Assembly: GCF_932294415.1 (NCBI RefSeq)
Contig: NC_065543.1
Span: 28,725,530 to 28,789,529, forward strand
Direction of reading: 5' to 3'
Length of the DNA stretch: 64,000 nucleotides
Source of the DNA: Quercus robur
Lineage: Eukaryota > Streptophyta > Magnoliopsida > Fagales > Fagaceae
The translations under genes were made by a program, and so were the position numbers. Below the pieces are notes generated by a model, which was not told the DNA's origin, did not search any database, and saw nothing but the letters and a program-made list of their open reading frames with translations. Below are positions 1 through 10,393 of this stretch, in pieces (the first letter of the stretch is position 1; every line of letters starts with the position of its first letter).

Positions 1-1006
1 AGGAACAAAGAAGAGTTACACACTACTTTAGAGATCTAAGGAGTGTTATCATTAGCATTAAATTTTGTTTTGTTTTAAGCTCAATTCTTTTCACCCCAAG
101 TTTTAGACAAATGTATTAGCTGTATCCTATTTTATTTTTAAATTTTATATTATATTGATAACTTCATGAGCACCTTGTACCTTATCATCACTTTCATTGT
201 ACTGTAAAAGTATTATTGTTTACGCTGAAGTTCCTTTTTTTTTTTTTTTTTTTTTTTTGATGAAAAAAAAAAAATTGTACTTCAGCCTAAACAATAATAC
301 TTTTACAATTATGTGACTATGACAGCATATTTTGCATCCCTGAACACTTCTAAATGGAGTAATTTTTTGGCAAGTTAAAGTACATCTGCAGTGCATGGGA
401 TTACTTCTTAGTTCTTAGAAATGATCTCCTGTGCTAATTATAGTCTATATATATATAATTTTTTGTTTTTTGAGGAAAAATTAGTTTATACTTAACTGGG
501 CAGAATTTATTGTTTTTTTCAAAGAAAGCTGAACAGTGTGCAATTTTGTCCTTGGAAATCAATATTGTCATTCTTGAGCTTCTAAAAGGAGGCAGACAAG
601 CACATCATTTATATGGCACTTTCTGATTGGCTAAAAAAAAAAAAAAAAAGCTTATGTGATTTTGGTGCAAGTTTTATATTATTCCGCAAATGAAATATAG
701 GCAAAAATCTTATAATCATCTAAAGTAGGAAGTTTTTTTTCTTTGGATCCATTGGAGGACTATTGGGTTTATGGGTTTATTATGGTAAGTGATCTTTTTC
801 ACTTCCCCTCCCTCTCTTTCTACAATTGAGATTCAATTTGGAAGATTAGAAGGAGAGAAGAGTAGAGGGTGTAAATTGCCTGAAAGGAAAGAGGAGGGGA
901 ATGGAGCTAATCTATTTCCTTTATTTGGAATTTTGGATGTTATAAATATTAAGGAGGGAGAAATATCTCATTCCTTTATTTAAAAGTGAAGCAAGGGTGG
1001 AGGATG
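1..1006. other. AT-rich intergenic sequence, no gene seen
   Basis: No supported coding region. It contains long A and T homopolymers, a short TA tract near 448-460 and the 28-bp foldback listed separately. A 64-residue reading frame at 789-983 has no recognisable motif and compositional bias typical of chance. Confidence 0.6.
204..306. repeat. 28-bp inverted repeat (miniature foldback)
   Basis: The arm at 204-231 and the arm at 279-306 are reverse complements over 28 bp with one mismatch (ACG versus AGG in the middle). They are separated by about 47 bp that is mostly a T run followed by an A run, so the whole 103 bp can fold into one long hairpin. No target-site duplication is obvious. It could be a very short MITE or a relic of one. 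Confidence 0.75.
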
Positions 1007-1011
1007 TTGAA

Positions 1012-1650
1012 TGATGAGGATAAAAACACTGGCAAGGGTGACGGCACGTACTTGACAAGGGTGACGGCATATATCTGACAATGGCGACGGTGCAGACCTG
1101 GCAAGGGTGAAGATGCAGACTTAACAAGGATGACGAGATGGTCTTGCCGTCAGCATACCTTCTAGGCTGACGGTGATGTAAGGCAAAAGAACTCCACATA
1201 GGGCCGAACTTCCTGAAGCTTACGGGGTAAGCGTAGACTGACGGGATAACATAAACTGACGGCGTCAGTCTATAAAGTGTCCATTTTGCACGTATAAGTA
1301 AATAACTTGCTCCCCACGTTTCATGGAACCTAAAGACTCCTATATGGAAAGAATCCCGTAAAATACGCCCAAGGAGACTCCTATAAGGAAAAGACTTCTA
1401 CTCCAAGGAAAAGAGGGTCAGCCCTCTCTACTATAAAAACCCAAGCACCCTCACAAACCAAGGTACGCGTAATTTACCCTCTCTAGCACTCTAGAGCAGT
1501 GAGAATAATTCTAACTTGACCTTCGGAGGGTACTTGGCCGGTACCACACCGGTACTCCCCGCTAGGTTATTCTTTTTCGTTGTGCAGGTGCCATTAGCGA
1601 TCGTACGAGGAACGTGTGACTCATTGGTGGTATTGTTTTCGGTATCATCA
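1012..1650 (+). mobile_element. Solo LTR of a Tat-type Ty3/gypsy element (C)
   Basis: The 639-bp segment starts TGATGAGG and ends ATCATCA. It is flanked by identical 5-bp duplications TTGAA at 1007-1011 and 1651-1655. Its 3' part matches the LTRs of elements A and B in this window: TATAAAA at 1432-1438, a 'ggtacgc..' leader, a 'ggccggtaccacaccgg' block and the TGTGCAGGTG stretch. Its 5' part has about five degenerate copies of a 20-30-bp unit with the core CAAGGGTGACGG (about 1031-1140). No internal sequence follows, so this is a solo LTR left by LTR-LTR recombination. Confidence 0.88.
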
Positions 1651-1654
1651 TTGA

Positions 1655-3151
1655 ATGACCAAGACTCTTCTCTATAGGTGCTTCAAGGCAAAATATTTTC
1701 CTCGATGTTCCTTTTTGGAGGTTACTGATAATCCTCATAGTTCATATGTTTGGAAAAGTTTTCTAGCGGCTTAACCTATTTTAAGGAAGGGCTGTTATTG
1801 GAGAGTGGGCACTGGATCCTCTATTCGGGTTCTGACAGATAAGTGGCTTCCCTACCATCCAACAAACAAAATTCTTGTCCCACCACATAAAGTTGATGAG
1901 GAGTGGCGAGTGTCGGATTTAATTGATTGGTTGAACATTCAATGGGATCGTGGTTTGATAGATGTGGTGTTTCATGGATTTGATGTCGAGGCTATTTATA
2001 GGATTCCTCTAAGTCGACATTGTGTGCCTAATGTCTTGGTTTGGCTGCATAATAAAAAGGGAAGATACTCAGTGAAGTCTGGGTACTATGTTGCGAGGAG
2101 GTTGTTGCGTGAAGCTAGCCAGGTGGGGGAAGGGTCAGGTCAGATGTCAAGCAGCATGGTTTGGGTGAGGATTTGGAAGCTCCACATTCCAAATAAAATA
2201 AAAGCTTTTGGCTGGCGTGCTTGTCACATCATTTTACCGACTAGAGAGAAGCTACAGCAACGATGGATTATTGAAGATGATTCATGTCCAATCTGCCACT
2301 GTTTTCCGGAAACCTCTATTCATGCTTTGTGGGGGTGTGGGGCTGCTCAGGATGTGTGGGCTGGTTGTCGGGTTAGAATTCTGCAGAAGGGGCTGACTAA
2401 TCAATTTAGTGTGATGCGGCTTTTTGAGAATCTGATGCATAAGCTATCAGAGGAGGATTTTGAGTTTTTTCTGGTCCAAGCATGGCTCATTTGGGACCAA
2501 CGCAATCTGGTTTTGCATGGAGGAATTTTGCAGGAACCGGGTAGGCTAAATGAGAGAGCTGACAGTCTTCTAAGGGAATTTCAAGAGGCACAAATGCAGC
2601 TAACTCTTCTGGTTTCAAATGGGGGCGTATAGACATGGCAGCCACCCGAAGGACAAGTATACAAGCTCAATTTTGACACGGCAATTTTTGTGGACTTGCT
2701 GGCTTCAGGTATTAGGGTTATAATTTGGAATGACAAGGGTCAGGTTATGGCTGCTTTGTCGTCGATGGGTGGTGCTATTCAGGACAGTGAAAAGGTAGAG
2801 GTATTGGCGTGTTGGAAAGCTTTGGAATTCGCCATGGATGCTGGTTTTTCAGATTTGATTGTGGAGGGGGATAATACAGCTGTCAGGAATTATATTACTT
2901 CAGCCCGATCAGATTTGTCTCGCTTGGGAAATATCTATGACGACATTCGTTGCTTGGCTGGAGGTTTGCGACATGTGGAATTTAATAGTATCAATCGAAG
3001 TGTCAATGGTGTAGCTCATTCCTTAGCTTGCTATGCTAAGCATTTAGATGAGGATATTGTTTGGTTGGAAGATTCTCCACCCTCAGCTTTAGAGGCCTTG
3101 TATCTGGATTCTTTTTCTAATTAAATGATATTGAGGTTGCTTTCAAAAAAA
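1655..3151 (+). pseudogene. L1-type LINE 3' part: zf-RVT and RNase H domains, broken
   Basis: One reading frame runs from 1655 to 3124 with two in-frame stops (TAA 1772-1774, TAG 2630-2632). The first part ends a non-LTR reverse transcriptase ('YVWKS' block, then WRVGTGSSIRV). About 2050-2390 is a zf-RVT domain with W-x-P-x-K-x(4)-WR and a CPICHC plus H/C zinc-binding pattern. From 2633 an RNase H-like domain follows, with Asp in NFD, Glu in EVLACW, Asp in VEGDN and the NGVAHSLA end. A short A run at 3145-3151 may be the LINE tail. The 5' part is missing. The solo LTR ends immediately upstream, at or near the truncation point. Confidence 0.85.
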
Positions 3152-3344
3152 CTAGCATATAACCCATACAAACGCATGGATACATTTAAAATTAAACACA
3201 AATTTTATTATAAAAATATAAATAATTAGTTAAATTATTTTAAAAAAATAGCATGTAACACATGCATATGTATGGATAGATTTAAAATTAAACACAATTT
3301 TTATCATAAAAATATAAATGATTAGTCAAATTATTTTTAAAAAA
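3152..3344 (-). repeat. Helitron-like 3' terminus with 96-bp tandem duplication
   Basis: On the minus strand the sequence ends hairpin (CCATGCG..TATGG), 8 nt, CTAG, then T, the pattern of a Helitron 3' end. On the plus strand this reads ACTAG at 3151-3155, directly abutting the LINE A tail. The terminal 96 bp occurs twice in tandem (about 3153-3248 and 3249-3344) with roughly 85% identity. The corresponding 5' end was not located. Confidence 0.45.
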
Positions 3345-3699
3345 ATGTAAACGTAATTAGTCACATATTAAAATTTTTAACCAAATTTAATACTACTTAT
3401 GATCATTTTTTTTTCTAATTTTTAATAAGATAGAATGTGTGGTGATCTTTGTTGTGTGGTGATTTTTATTGAGTATATTGTGATTATTATTATTTTAAAT
3501 TTTATAGTTCATTAATATTAGATTCTTAGTATTTTGCATTCATTGGCACAAAGATTAAAAAACTTAAGTGGACACATGACATAAGCTTAAGTGGATAATT
3601 ATGGTATGGTCCTCACATAAATTTAGATACATGACACAAAATTGGATTCTAATTGAACTTCTTCTGAACTGTATATATATTAAAATGGAAAGGGCAATA

Positions 3700-3840
3700 A
3701 GTTCCAATTAGCTCAATTAGAATAATCTCTTATTGTCAAATAAGAAATTTGGTTTGAATCCTATTTATATCAATGACCAATTGGTGGTCTTAATCATGGC
3801 AAAGAGAAATCATCATAAAGCGAAAAATATAAGTTTAATC
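3700..3840 (+). mobile_element. tRNA-derived SINE (probable)
   Basis: A tRNA-like pol III promoter is visible: an A-box-like TTAGCTCAATTAG at 3708-3720 and a B-box-like GGTTTGAATCC at 3751-3761, about 30 bp apart. The following block with ACCAATTGGTGGTCTTAATC and AAAGAG..ATCATCA resembles the tRNA-unrelated part of plant Au-type SINEs, recalled from family knowledge. The exact ends are not defined. Confidence 0.55.
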
Positions 3841-3983
3841 TTATCATATTTATAAAAACCATGGAAATGATAGGCCTAACTTGCATACCCCAATCAAATA
3901 AGAAAAGTTGAGGTTAGGACTTGCGCCCAAAAGAAAATAAATTTTTTTGTTGTTGGCTTCTTGTTGAAAGGAAAATGAGTTAG

Positions 3984-4015
<32 letters not shown>

Positions 4016-5779
4016 TTATTTATTTATATAAACCGAAACCTCTTAAACTTTCACAATTTTCTACATCAGCACAATATTTAAATAAAATTATTTTTGTTTA
4101 ATCCTAACTTAACAATGAGTGAAATTCTATCTCTCTAACAAGTCCAACTTAAACTCAAACTCATCATTATCATTTTATTTAAACAAAATTATTTTAGTTT
4201 AATCAAAACTTAACAAGGAGTGAAACTCTATCTCTCTAATAAGTCCAACTTAAACTCAAACTTAAACATTGATAATCTATATAAAAACAAAAATTCTGAT
4301 AGAACTCAAAAAGAAAAAAAAACAAAACAAAACAAAATAAAGAAAAAAAGAGACTCATGTTGAAAGTAGGACTCAAAAAAGAAAAAGAAAAAAAGAGAGA
4401 CTCACGTTGAAAAAAAAAAAAAAAAGACACGTTAGATTAAGGAAAAGAGAGAGAGAGAGAAAGAGACTCCTGTTAGGACTTTCTCTCCTCTCCTCAAAGT
4501 CCTAACAATTATCACCTCAAAACTTTAAACTTAACTTCACTTTAGGATTCAAAAAAAACAAAAGAGACTCATGTAACCCAAAAAAAAAAAAAAAAAGTTG
4601 GGATTAAGAAAAGAAAAAAAAAAAAAAGAAGAAGAAGAAGAAGAAGAGAAGGACTCCTGTTAGGAGTCTCTTTTCCCTCCTCAAAACCTTAGAAATTACA
4701 ACCTTAAAACCCTCTAAACTTCACTTTAGGATTTTTAAAAAAAAAATAGAGGCTAATGTAAAAAATAAATAAATAAATAAATAAAAACTCAAGCAATTTG
4801 ATTCAACTTTCTTCTTAATTTAATTAATGAATTTTATGTCGAATTTGTTTATATTTTTATTATTAATAAAATTTCAATTCAACATATGTGGATATTTGTT
4901 TATATTGTTATTAATGAATTTTATCTTTTATGTCGAATTTTTTTTTTGCTTTCATATGTGCCTGAGATTTTCTTTCTATCTTATTCTTTTGTTATGTTTA
5001 GAATTGTTTTCTTTTGAGTATTTAGGTTAATCTCCATATTTATATTGACATTGTTTTTGTGGGTTTGGTTTTTGGGTTGAAATTTCTACTAATTATTTTT
5101 TTATATTGTACATGGCCGATAAAACATCTTTATTTTTTTGAAGAAAAATCAAAGTTGCAACCTATGTCTTCCTGCCTAGGGAACGATAAATTTTTATTTG
5201 GTATGTTATATATAAATTTGTTGAATTTGGTTTGGTTTTGAAGTAGAATTTGGAGATTCTATAAATTTTGAATTTTTAAGTCTTGGGGTTTTTGGTATTT
5301 GCGTCTCAGTAGGTTGGTCATAATTCTTCACCTTAATTGCATTTTATTTAGCTTCATGTGATTTTTTGTTTTCTTATTAAAAGCTATGATTTTTGGTTGA
5401 TTAATTATTTGTTTGGATTCAACATAAAATATAATGGAATTAGGTATTACAATTTTGATATTGTTCCATGTTTTGAATTGTCTATATTGTTATTAATACA
5501 AGAAAGTCATATTACTACTCAAATTTGAAACTTGGTGTGTCTTCCTCATATCATGATCTTTGTTTATATATTTGCAGTTTGTATTAGTTTTGAGTGTGTG
5601 TGTATATATAACTATTGGGAGTTTTGTTTTATTAATTTAAGAATTGTAAATTACTTTGTCGGTTTTGGTAACTATGCACTTGCAACTCAAGAATGTTCAA
5701 TGTTAGACAACACTTTTAAACTACGGAAAAGTAGAGAAGTTAAATATTTCATCATTTTTTTTCAGAGTCAATAGTTTTT

Positions 5780-5807
5780 CCATGCATTGCAAGGGTTAGT
5801 GACTAGT
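5780..5807 (+). repeat. Helitron-like 3' terminus, plus strand
   Basis: A short hairpin (CCATGC ATT GCAAGG, one mismatched pair) at 5780-5794 is followed by a 9-nt spacer and CTAG at 5803-5806, then T. This matches the geometry of the ends at 3152 and 26342. The start of the element is not resolved; the TATATATATTAAAATGG stretch near 3671 resembles Helitron 5' ends but lacks a clean A/TC junction. Confidence 0.4.
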
Positions 5808-6689
5808 TGTTGATATAGTAGAGTATATGACTAACTGATCCAAAGATTGGCAGCCAAGTGTCAACAATAAGTATATGACTGATTGATCCTTGCCTTTCTT
5901 AAAAAAGATCCTTATACTAACCTAAAATAAATTTAAATTAACCCTAACCTTTAGTCTTAGTCACCTCACCCAATTATGTATTCAAACTTGTAATTAGTTA
6001 TCTTAATTTAATAAGTGCACCTTCAATTTGACATAAAATCATCAAGAACACCAAAAGCCCTAAATTTGACCTAAATCCTAATCTTAGCAATTTTGATTCT
6101 TTGATTAATCCCAAATCTATGATATTTCCACACATTTTTTGTTACATACCCTAATTATATGTCCCAATTAAGTAATATTTCATCCAATATGGTTAAACCC
6201 ATTACCCAATTGAAAAACCCTAATTATCGTCATGAAATAATACTTAAAAAATCCATATTTTGTTAAATAACTTCACTCTGGTCAAACTCTGACCAAACTA
6301 GGGATTTATATATTAAATTGGGACCCTTAATTACATTATTGAGCAACCGTTTCAATGGATTGATAGCCAAATCACAAAATCCACCAATTTGGGTATGAAC
6401 CCTAATTCTTAATATGCAAGATCTCTAACAATTTTCAAAAAAGCCACTATTTGATCAGTTGGTGGTTTAATCTCCAATATTATTCATTAAGGCCTTTTAA
6501 TCTCTCTCTCTTTCTCTATGAAGGTCTAGGTCCCTTGAAGTGGCCTACATCAACTACAAATTCCTATTCACCATTCTTACTCTTCCACAATTCATATTCA
6601 TATTCCAGCAAGGTCTTATCACACGGCAACAGTCTGTCAATACAGAACAAGATGTATCAAGAGACAGAGTTCTATATGCACATTAGAAT

Positions 6690-6920
6690 ATTGGTTAAAT
6701 GGTTAAATTCATCATTTCCTAACGGCCTAAACTTGTGAGACAATCTGTAATTTATATTAGTAGAATTATTTTAGTAGAGGAACAAATTATGTGGGCATAA
6801 AAGGCAAGAGCTGACTGGTACTTAAAGTTAAAAGGAGAGAGGAATGCTAAATATTATCATTTTTTAGTGAATAAGAGAAGGTTTATCAATAGAATTTTGA
6901 GACTCAAACTACATAATGGC
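6690..6920 (+). pseudogene. L1-type LINE fragment, left half (split by element A)
   Basis: Translation across about 6779-6920 gives an L1-like stretch: EEQIMWA, an in-frame TAA, KARADWY, then ERNAKYYHFLVNKRR and NRILRLKLHNG. This is the block just before the reverse transcriptase domain in plant L1 ORF2. It stops exactly at the ATGGC target duplication of element A, and the matching continuation lies at 21537-21818. The 5' limit is uncertain. Confidence 0.7.
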
Positions 6921-7444
6921 TGAAGAGTACAAAATTAGGGATGACGGATCCAAACCTGACGGCACTAGATTATGGACAGTTAGCATTTCTACATGGACGG
7001 ATCCAGGATTCATGGACACAAGGTGGACGGATCCCAAGGCCATGTGGCATCCACATGACTTAAGTGGCCTCTAAGGAATCCTAAATGGAAACAACTTGCA
7101 TCTCATGATTAACCCTAGTTAATAGAATCCCAACGTGAGAAGGATCCCGTAATATATGCACATTTATGATGATCTTTTCCTGTAAGGAAACACTTTTTGA
7201 CGTAAGAAACGGAGACTGATTCTACACTACTATAAAAACCCGAGGCCTTCAGAAAATAAGGTACGCATAATTCACCCCAATTCTGGCATTCTAGAGTTGT
7301 AAAGAGTTCTCTAACTTAATCTTTGGAGGTTTTTGGCCAGTGCCACACCGATACTCTCCTAAGATTTTCTTGTTCTGTGTTGTGCAGGTGTTGTCTTGAG
7401 CACGTGAGGATTGTGCGACTTACTGATGATTTCCGGCATCATCA
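6921..7444 (+). repeat. 5' LTR of element A
   Basis: 524 bp, TGAAGAGT..ATCATCA. TATA box TATAAAAA at 7231-7238, then a leader with GGTACGCATAATT and the TTGTGCAGGTG block. The 3' partner starts at 16734. Confidence 0.9.
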
Positions 7445-7446
7445 GT

Positions 7447-7464
7447 TGGCGCTGTTTGTGGGGA
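7447..7464 (+). other. Primer binding site of element A
   Basis: TGGCGCTGTTTGTGGGGA lies two bases after the LTR end. It matches the site in element B except at transitions, and fits the TGGCGCC-type tRNA 3'-end complement used by Tat elements. Confidence 0.75.
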
Positions 7465-7507
7465 AGCGAGATAAGCCATACTTACCGCTTCTTAGACAAA
7501 AAGTTGC

Positions 7508-8867
7508 ATGGTACTTACTCGTTTGATGGCAATAACCACTAATAATCAGGGTGATGAACCACGCATTACTGCCTTAGAGAGATAGGTCCAAACCCTTGTA
7601 GCAACCGTGGAACACCTTACCAAGCAGAATCATGACCTAAAGGAGCAGCTGCACCAAAAGAATGTAGCGCTTAACACCCAGGAAGGAACCAGCTCTGAAA
7701 GAAGGAACCAAGAGAGGTCGGAAGGTAGCAACGCCCTAAGCAGACAAGAATGATAGGATACCAGCCGTCCATACGGCACAGATACGGCTCCTCCTCACAT
7801 AGTCGCGGAGATGCAGATGATGAAGGAACAGATGGACTTCATGATGAACGCCTTCAGGGGATGAGTGTCTAGTGACCTCAACGACTTGGTCCATTGAACT
7901 GACTTACCATTCATTGCATCCATCTCGTCCTTCCCTTTACCACCAAAATTTCAAATGCCTTAGGTGGAAAGTTACGATAGATCCAAGGACCCCCTGGATC
8001 ACCTGGAGTCTTTCAAGACTTTAATGCATCTGCAAGGAATGACAGATGAGATTATGCGCAAGGCCTTCCCTATTACGCTGAAGGGCCTCGTAAGGATTTG
8101 GTTCAGCAGGTTGACGCTCAATTCCATTGGTACCTTTAAGGAGTTGAGCGCCCAGTTTGCCTCACACTTTATCGGGGGCACAGGTATAAGAAATCCACTG
8201 CATGCCTAATAAGTATTAAGCAACGGGAGGATCAGACGTTGAGGTCTTACATAGCCCGCTTTAACAAGGAGGCACTTTCAATCGATGAAGTTGATGATAA
8301 GATACTCGTTGCCGTGTTCACAAATGGGCTGTGGAAGGGTAAGTTTCTATTTTCCTTGTATAAGAATGGTCCGAAAATCATGTCGGATGTGTTCTATAGG
8401 GCTACTAAATACATGAACGTGAAAAACACGTTACTGGCCTGCGAAGAGAAGCCCAAAAAGAGGGAAAGGCAGGAGGAATCATGGTAGGACAGAGGACAAA
8501 AGATGGCTAGGCCAGGAGATAGGAGGGAAGATAGACGTTCCAAGCCTCCAACTGGAAGATTTACAAGTTTCACTCCTCTAAACACCTCGATTGACAAGTC
8601 TTGATGCAAATCAAGGACGAAGAGGCCCTAACATTCCATGGCAAGTTGAAGGGAGACCCCAGCAAAAGGTCCAAAAACAAGTACTATCGTTTCCACTGCA
8701 ATCACGATCATGACATGTCCGAATGCTATGACCTAAAGCAGCAGATAAAAGCTCTCATCAGGCAGGGGAAGTTGCAGAGGTTCATCGGTAAGGGAGGGAC
8801 AAAGCAGCCCCAAGGACAGTCTGCCCGGAGAGAAAACGAGTGCCCTGGGCACCCTTGGGAGACATAA
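7508..8867 (+). pseudogene. gag of element A (broken)
   Basis: Fragments at 7508-8209, 8239-8487 and 8601-8867 together resemble the gag of element B. They include the retrotransposon gag core (DPLDHLESFKTLMHLQG, then FNKEALSI) and a C-x2-H-x4-H-x4-C knuckle (YRFHCNHDHDMSEC, whose first Cys is replaced by Tyr here). Several stops (the first just after 7578) and frameshifts rule out a full product. Confidence 0.85.
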
Positions 8868-10354
8868 GGATGATTATAGGGGGCAGCACGACTTCTAGTT
8901 CTTCCAAGAAGGCACGCAAGACCTACGTACTGATGGTTCAAAACGTCCAGCTGACGGGGTACGTCCCAAAGATGGCACGAATCGACAACCTTGTAATTGG
9001 GTTCACGGAGGAAGATGCCCTACGTCTCCATCACCCACATGACAATGCACTTGTAGTCAGTATACGTGTAGGGGATTACAACACCCACCGAGTCCTTGTG
9101 GACAATGGGAGCTCGGTCGATATCCTGTACTATCTGACATTCCAACATATGAGAATAGGGAGAGAACAATTGATTCCAACCAACTCACCACTTATAGGAT
9201 TTGGAGGAACAAGGGTGCATCCCCTAGGAGCGGTCACCTTGTCGGTAACGGTTGGAGATTACCCTCAGCAGATCACCAAGGATGTCACATTCCTAGTTAT
9301 AGATTGTTCATCCACATACAACGCCATATTAGGCCGTCCTACATTGAATTCATGGAAGACCGTGACCTCAACCTACCATTTGATGATCAAGTTTCCCACC
9401 GAGTACGGGGTAAGAGAAGTAAGAGGGGATCAAATGGCAGCACGCGAATGCTACATCGCCATGCTGGAGATGGATGATCATTTGCAAACTATGTGTATAG
9501 ACAAATAGCAAATGGTAGTGGAACCGGTGGACGGTTTGGAAGAAGTACTCCTTGATGATTTCAAGCTTGAACAAATAATGAGGATAGGTACTTTAGCTAG
9601 CCAACCAGTGCGTCAAGCATTTACGACGTTCCTGAGGAAGAACTAGGACGTGTTCGCCTGGAGTTATAAGGACATGCCAGGGATTGATCCATCGATCATA
9701 GTCCACAAGTTGAATGTATTTCCCTCATTCTTTCTCGTCTGGCAGAAGAAGTGAGTGTTTGCACAAGAGCAGGACAAAGCCATAGTTAAGGAGGTTCAAA
9801 AATTACAAGAAGCAGACTTCATACGAGAGGTGTACTACCCTGACTGGCTGTTGAACATGGTAATGGTCAAGATAGCCAACGGAAAGTGGAGGATGTGCGT
9901 AGATTTCACAGACCTAAACAGGGCCTGCCCCAAGGACAGTTATCCTCTCCCGCAAATTGACACCTTGGTCGACTTAATCGCAAGACACCAGCTACTAAGC
10001 TTCATGGACGCATTCTCTAGTTACAACCAAATCATACTGAATGAGGCTGATCAGGAAAAGACATCATTTGTCACCAGCTAGGGCCTCTTTTGCTACAAAG
10101 TGATGTTGTTCGAACTCAAGAACGCGGGTGCCATGTACGAAAGGCTGATGAACAGGATGTTCTCGCATCAGATTGGAAGGAACATGCAAGTTTACGTGGA
10201 CGACCTGCTAGTAAAAAGCACACGGAAGGATGACCACTTGAGCGACCTCCAAAAGACCTTCGACATACTGTGGTCGTACAACATGAAGCTGAATCCAAAA
10301 AAGTGTGTGTTCAGGGTAACGATAGGAAAGTTCCTGGGATTCATGGCATCCTAA
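8840..10354 (+). pseudogene. Protease and reverse transcriptase of element A (broken)
   Basis: 8840-9508 holds the aspartic protease with DNGSS. 9755-10081 holds the RT fingers/palm (WRMCVDFTDLNRACPKDSYPLP and FMDAFSSYNQI). 10100-10354 carries the catalytic YVDD (YVDDLLVKS). The segments are separated by in-frame stops, for example at 10081 and 10352. Homology to element B is collinear throughout. Confidence 0.88.
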
Positions 10355-10393
10355 AGGGGTATTGAGGTTAACCCGAAAAAGATACAAGCCATA

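Larger units (their letters stand above)
3345..6690. other. AT-rich repeat-derived intergenic region, no gene seen
   Basis: No convincing gene. It contains a TA microsatellite with flanking ATTT repeats (about 3983-4028) and two ~88-bp direct repeats with a 101-bp period (about 4075-4163 and 4176-4263; shared core GAGTGAAA then CTATCTCTCTAA). There is also a GAA microsatellite (about 4627-4647) and two diverged ~110-bp repeats starting GACTCCTGTTAGGA (about 4464 and 4651). The reading frames here are hydrophobic, T-rich chance frames. Confidence 0.55.

Noticed and set aside
4827..5774. Series of hydrophobic plus-strand frames
   Set aside because: T-rich sequence gives Phe/Leu/Ile-rich chance frames; no start context, domain or splice pattern.
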